Assembly (NCBI GenBank): GCA_946543495.1 | Contig: CAMNLS010000009.1 | Coordinates: 1 to 17,165 of the forward strand | DNA length: 17,165 bases | Direction: 5' to 3' | DNA from: an uncultured Selenomonadales bacterium | GTDB taxonomy: Bacteria; Bacillota; Negativicutes; Selenomonadales; Selenomonadaceae | Part shown: piece after piece, positions 15,091 to 17,165 of the stretch | How positions within the stretch are numbered: the stretch's first letter is position 1 | Layout of the letters: the number at the start of each line of letters is the position of its first letter | Made by a program: the position numbers and the translations under genes | The notes under the pieces: model-generated | Seen by the model: only the letters and a program-made list of their open reading frames with translations | Databases searched by the model: none | Told to the model about the DNA's origin: nothing

Positions 15091-16593
15091 ATGCAGAGTG
15101 GATTAAGTTTCGTGCCAAAGATTTTGCTTTGCGGCGATGAATCGGAATTCTTATCGCGAATCGGCGAACGTCCGTTTAAAATCGTTGGGCATGCAAAAAT
15201 TGCTGGCGACGGCTTTGACTTCGTACACGACAATAAAATTCTTTTCAACGATGAACTTCAAGACTTGCCCGCATTAGTCAAGTTCCTTAAGAGCGGCGCG
15301 GTAGATTATTTCCTTTTTCTTAACCAACGAGACTTGGCAACCTTCCGTAACAACGCTTACAAGCGCGGCTTTCTGTCGTCGCAGACCGTCACGCTTGACC
15401 AGATTAAATCTTCGCCAACGGAATTTTTCTACGACACGACCGCCGACTTGTCTCTTTTGCCTTTCTTGAAGAAATCTTCCGTTAAAACGTTGCTCGACGT
15501 TGACGGCTACTTTGCTCGCGGCAGAATCTTCACCAAGCTTACCAACGACTTCACGGAGATTGACGCCGTATCAGATGAGCCGTTGACGCCGATAATGGAA
15601 AATATTTATACGCACGTCTATAAAAATCTTGCTGAAGTCGGCTTCAAACACTACGACGCCGCGTTGATTATCGAACGCAAGCCTATTGACTTCGACAGTG
15701 CTTATATCCTCTTGGAAAATTTTACGGACGAGATTATAACCTTTGCGCGTCTAGGTTCCGGGCTTGAGAAACATATTCGCGGCAACTTAAAAAGATTCGC
15801 GCAGGTTCGCGCCCTCAATGGCGGCGCGGTTAATTGGTACTTTATCAAGCGACTCAAGCCGCCCGAAGACTTTTGCAATTACGTCGTCACTTACAAGAAC
15901 ATAAAGCTTGCCACTCCGCCCGAAGGTTACAAGATTATTCAAAGCGGACGCGCCGTCAATGGCGACTTTGGCTATCTCGGCGACGACACCGGCGACAATA
16001 TCAGCCGCCTTAATCTTTACCTTAACGAAATCACCGCGCTTTATTGGATGTGGAAGAACACCACGCACACGACGCTTGGGCTTTGTCATTACCGCAGATT
16101 CTTTACCGCGTCGAACGACACGAGCTACGCTTACGAAAAGATTTTGTCTCGCGAAGACGCGCTCAAGATTTTGGAACGCTACGACATAATTGTTTCTGAA
16201 GTTTATTACGGCGGCTTGACTCAGCGCGAATGGATTGTCAACGACTGCGGTAAAGCTCTAACGAACTTGGGCGAGACGATTATAAGAAAGCACCTCATGC
16301 AGGCTCAGCCTGATTATCTCGACTCGTTCGACTTCGTGATGAACTCGTCGACGCTTTATAAGTGCAATCTGTTCATTACGCGCAGAAATATTCTTGACGG
16401 CTATTGCCGTTGGTTGTTCTCGTTCATAATCGACGCGACGGAAGAAGTTTTGCGCACGATAAACCTTGCCAACCTTCCATTCACGCCGCGAAGGTTGCTT
16501 GGTTTCTTTGCGGAGAGAATGTTGACGGTTTGGCTTAGGAAAAATCGACTACGAATTAAAGAGCTACCAATCATGTTTATAGAAGGTCTTTAA
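15091..16593 (+). CDS. Multidomain protein with C-terminal DUF4422 glycosyltransferase
   Basis: The C-terminal part (about 275-485) matches DUF4422, a capsule/LPS glycosyltransferase-type domain. It contains YLNEITALYWMWKNT, LGLCHYRRFF at 329-338, MNSSTLYKCNLFITRRNILDGYCRWLF near 417-443 and LLGFFAERMLTVWL near 469-482. Residues 8-105 look like a small alpha/beta domain (VPKILLCGDESEFLSRIG, then VDYFLFLNQRDLATF). Residues 112-255 have an order of strands and helices resembling a degenerate SAM methyltransferase (TLLDVDGYFARGRI, YDAALIIERKPI, LENFTDEI), which is an inference. The gene starts 10 bases after the ileS stop. The ATG at 15091 has only a weak ribosome binding site; GTG at 15112 (VPKILLCG) is an alternative. 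The acceptor and sugar are unknown; a role in surface polysaccharide fits the flippase upstream. Confidence 0.78.
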   Translation: MQSGLSFVPKILLCGDESEFLSRIGERPFKIVGHAKIAGDGFDFVHDNKILFNDELQDLPALVKFLKSGAVDYFLFLNQRDLATFRNNAYKRGFLSSQTVTLDQIKSSPTEFFYDTTADLSLLPFLKKSSVKTLLDVDGYFARGRIFTKLTNDFTEIDAVSDEPLTPIMENIYTHVYKNLAEVGFKHYDAALIIERKPIDFDSAYILLENFTDEIITFARLGSGLEKHIRGNLKRFAQVRALNGGAVNWYFIKRLKPPEDFCNYVVTYKNIKLATPPEGYKIIQSGRAVNGDFGYLGDDTGDNISRLNLYLNEITALYWMWKNTTHTTLGLCHYRRFFTASNDTSYAYEKILSREDALKILERYDIIVSEVYYGGLTQREWIVNDCGKALTNLGETIIRKHLMQAQPDYLDSFDFVMNSSTLYKCNLFITRRNILDGYCRWLFSFIIDATEEVLRTINLANLPFTPRRLLGFFAERMLTVWLRKNRLRIKELPIMFIEGL

Positions 16594-17165
16594 ATGACAA
16601 AAGAAACTTTCGACGTGACGGGCATGAGTTGTTCGGCGTGTTCGGCGCGAGTAGAAAAAGCAGTCGGCAAACTTGTCGGCGCGGATAATGTCAGCGTCAA
16701 TCTTCTTACTAACTCAATGCAAGTCAACTTCGACGAGGCAAAAATTTCAGTCGCGGCAATCGTTGAAGCTGTCATCAATGCGGGCTATGGAGCGTCGCCG
16801 AAGAAATCCGCCGCGCAAGTTAAAACGTCCACGCCCGAACGCACAATCGATAAAGAAATATCCGATATGCGGACGCGGCTCACGTGGTCGATAATTTTTT
16901 TGCTCCCGACGGTTTATATTGCAATGCATAACATGTTGCCGCTACCCGTGCCGCCAATCGTCGCGGAACTCTTCGACGGGCGGGCTAATGCCGTGACGTT
17001 CGCCTTTGCTCAATTCCTTTTAATCCTGCCGATTATGTATCTCAACCGCAAGTATTACATCAACGGCTTCAAGACATTGGCGGCGGGCGCACCGAACATG
17101 GATAGCTTAGTCGGGCTAGGCTCAATGGCGGCGGCGGCGTTCGGAGCGTTCGCGCTGTTCAGAAT
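16594..17165 (+). CDS. copA: Copper-type P1B ATPase, N-terminal part
   Basis: The ATG directly follows the previous stop (TAAATG), with AAGG 7 bases upstream. The frame stays open to the window edge, giving 190 complete codons. Residues 1-70 form a heavy-metal-associated domain with the metal-binding GMSCSACSARVEKAV motif (C13 and C16). A charged linker (about 70-93) leads into the first transmembrane helices, beginning RLTWSIIFLLPTVYIAM. The later segment GFKTLAAGAPNMDSLVGLGSMAAAAFGAFALF is the typical third/fourth helix region of CopA-like pumps (NMDxLVxxG). By family it exports Cu+ from the cytoplasm. The CPC metal-site helix and the catalytic DKTGT lie beyond the window, so Ag+ or another soft metal cannot be excluded. 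Its placement suggests translational coupling to the glycosyltransferase. Confidence 0.93.
   Translation, partial: MTKETFDVTGMSCSACSARVEKAVGKLVGADNVSVNLLTNSMQVNFDEAKISVAAIVEAVINAGYGASPKKSAAQVKTSTPERTIDKEISDMRTRLTWSIIFLLPTVYIAMHNMLPLPVPPIVAELFDGRANAVTFAFAQFLLILPIMYLNRKYYINGFKTLAAGAPNMDSLVGLGSMAAAAFGAFALFR

Noticed and set aside
14646..15248. 200-codon minus-strand ORF across the ileS end and the next gene
   Set aside because: It is antisense to two well-supported genes, has low-complexity composition and shows no recognisable domain.

Overview
The window most resembles the chromosome of a diderm Firmicute (Negativicutes/Selenomonadales-like). This is an inference from mixed signals. A heptosyltransferase-type GT9 enzyme implies an LPS outer membrane, while the Firmicute-style AGGAGG ribosome binding sites, the SpoVB/YtgP-type flippase, the free-standing CheX and the DagK-family lipid kinase point to Firmicutes. 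No rRNA, tRNA, CRISPR array, insertion sequence or complete prophage is visible.

Left part (1-4500). The C-terminal end of a Ca2+-type P-ATPase reads rightward into a strong bidirectional terminator. Facing it is a leftward unit that probably starts at a good promoter near 4468-4497: a B12-binding-type radical SAM protein with a cysteine-rich tail, then trkA (K+ channel RCK subunit), then a DUF47/PhoU-like protein. A four-copy 16-bp tandem repeat separates the radical SAM gene from trkA. A 15-bp dyad lies between trkA and the DUF47 gene.

Middle (4500-9420). This is an accessory-looking patchwork of single genes in alternating orientation. It holds cheX with a bidirectional terminator, a second copy of the 20-bp dyad repeat, and a protein made almost wholly of six tandem helix-turn-helix units. 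Next comes a structured intergenic stretch with its own promoter and a T-run, which is a candidate small RNA. Then follow a GT9 glycosyltransferase of unusual pyrimidine-rich composition and a GalT/HIT-like DUF4931 protein. The last gene here is a GIY-YIG/NUMOD3/XRE homing-endonuclease-like gene broken by a one-base frameshift.

Right part (9422-17165). A tightly packed rightward operon: a lipid II/polysaccharide flippase, a DagK-family lipid kinase (4-bp overlap), a eukaryote-like isoleucyl-tRNA synthetase, a multidomain DUF4422 glycosyltransferase, and the start of a copper P-type ATPase whose ATG directly follows the previous stop. Flippase, lipid kinase and glycosyltransferases suggest envelope metabolism interleaved with a housekeeping synthetase.

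The least explained items are the six-unit HTH protein together with its divergent candidate RNA, the frameshifted endonuclease fusion, the repeated dyad, and the non-GT N-terminal half of the DUF4422 protein.
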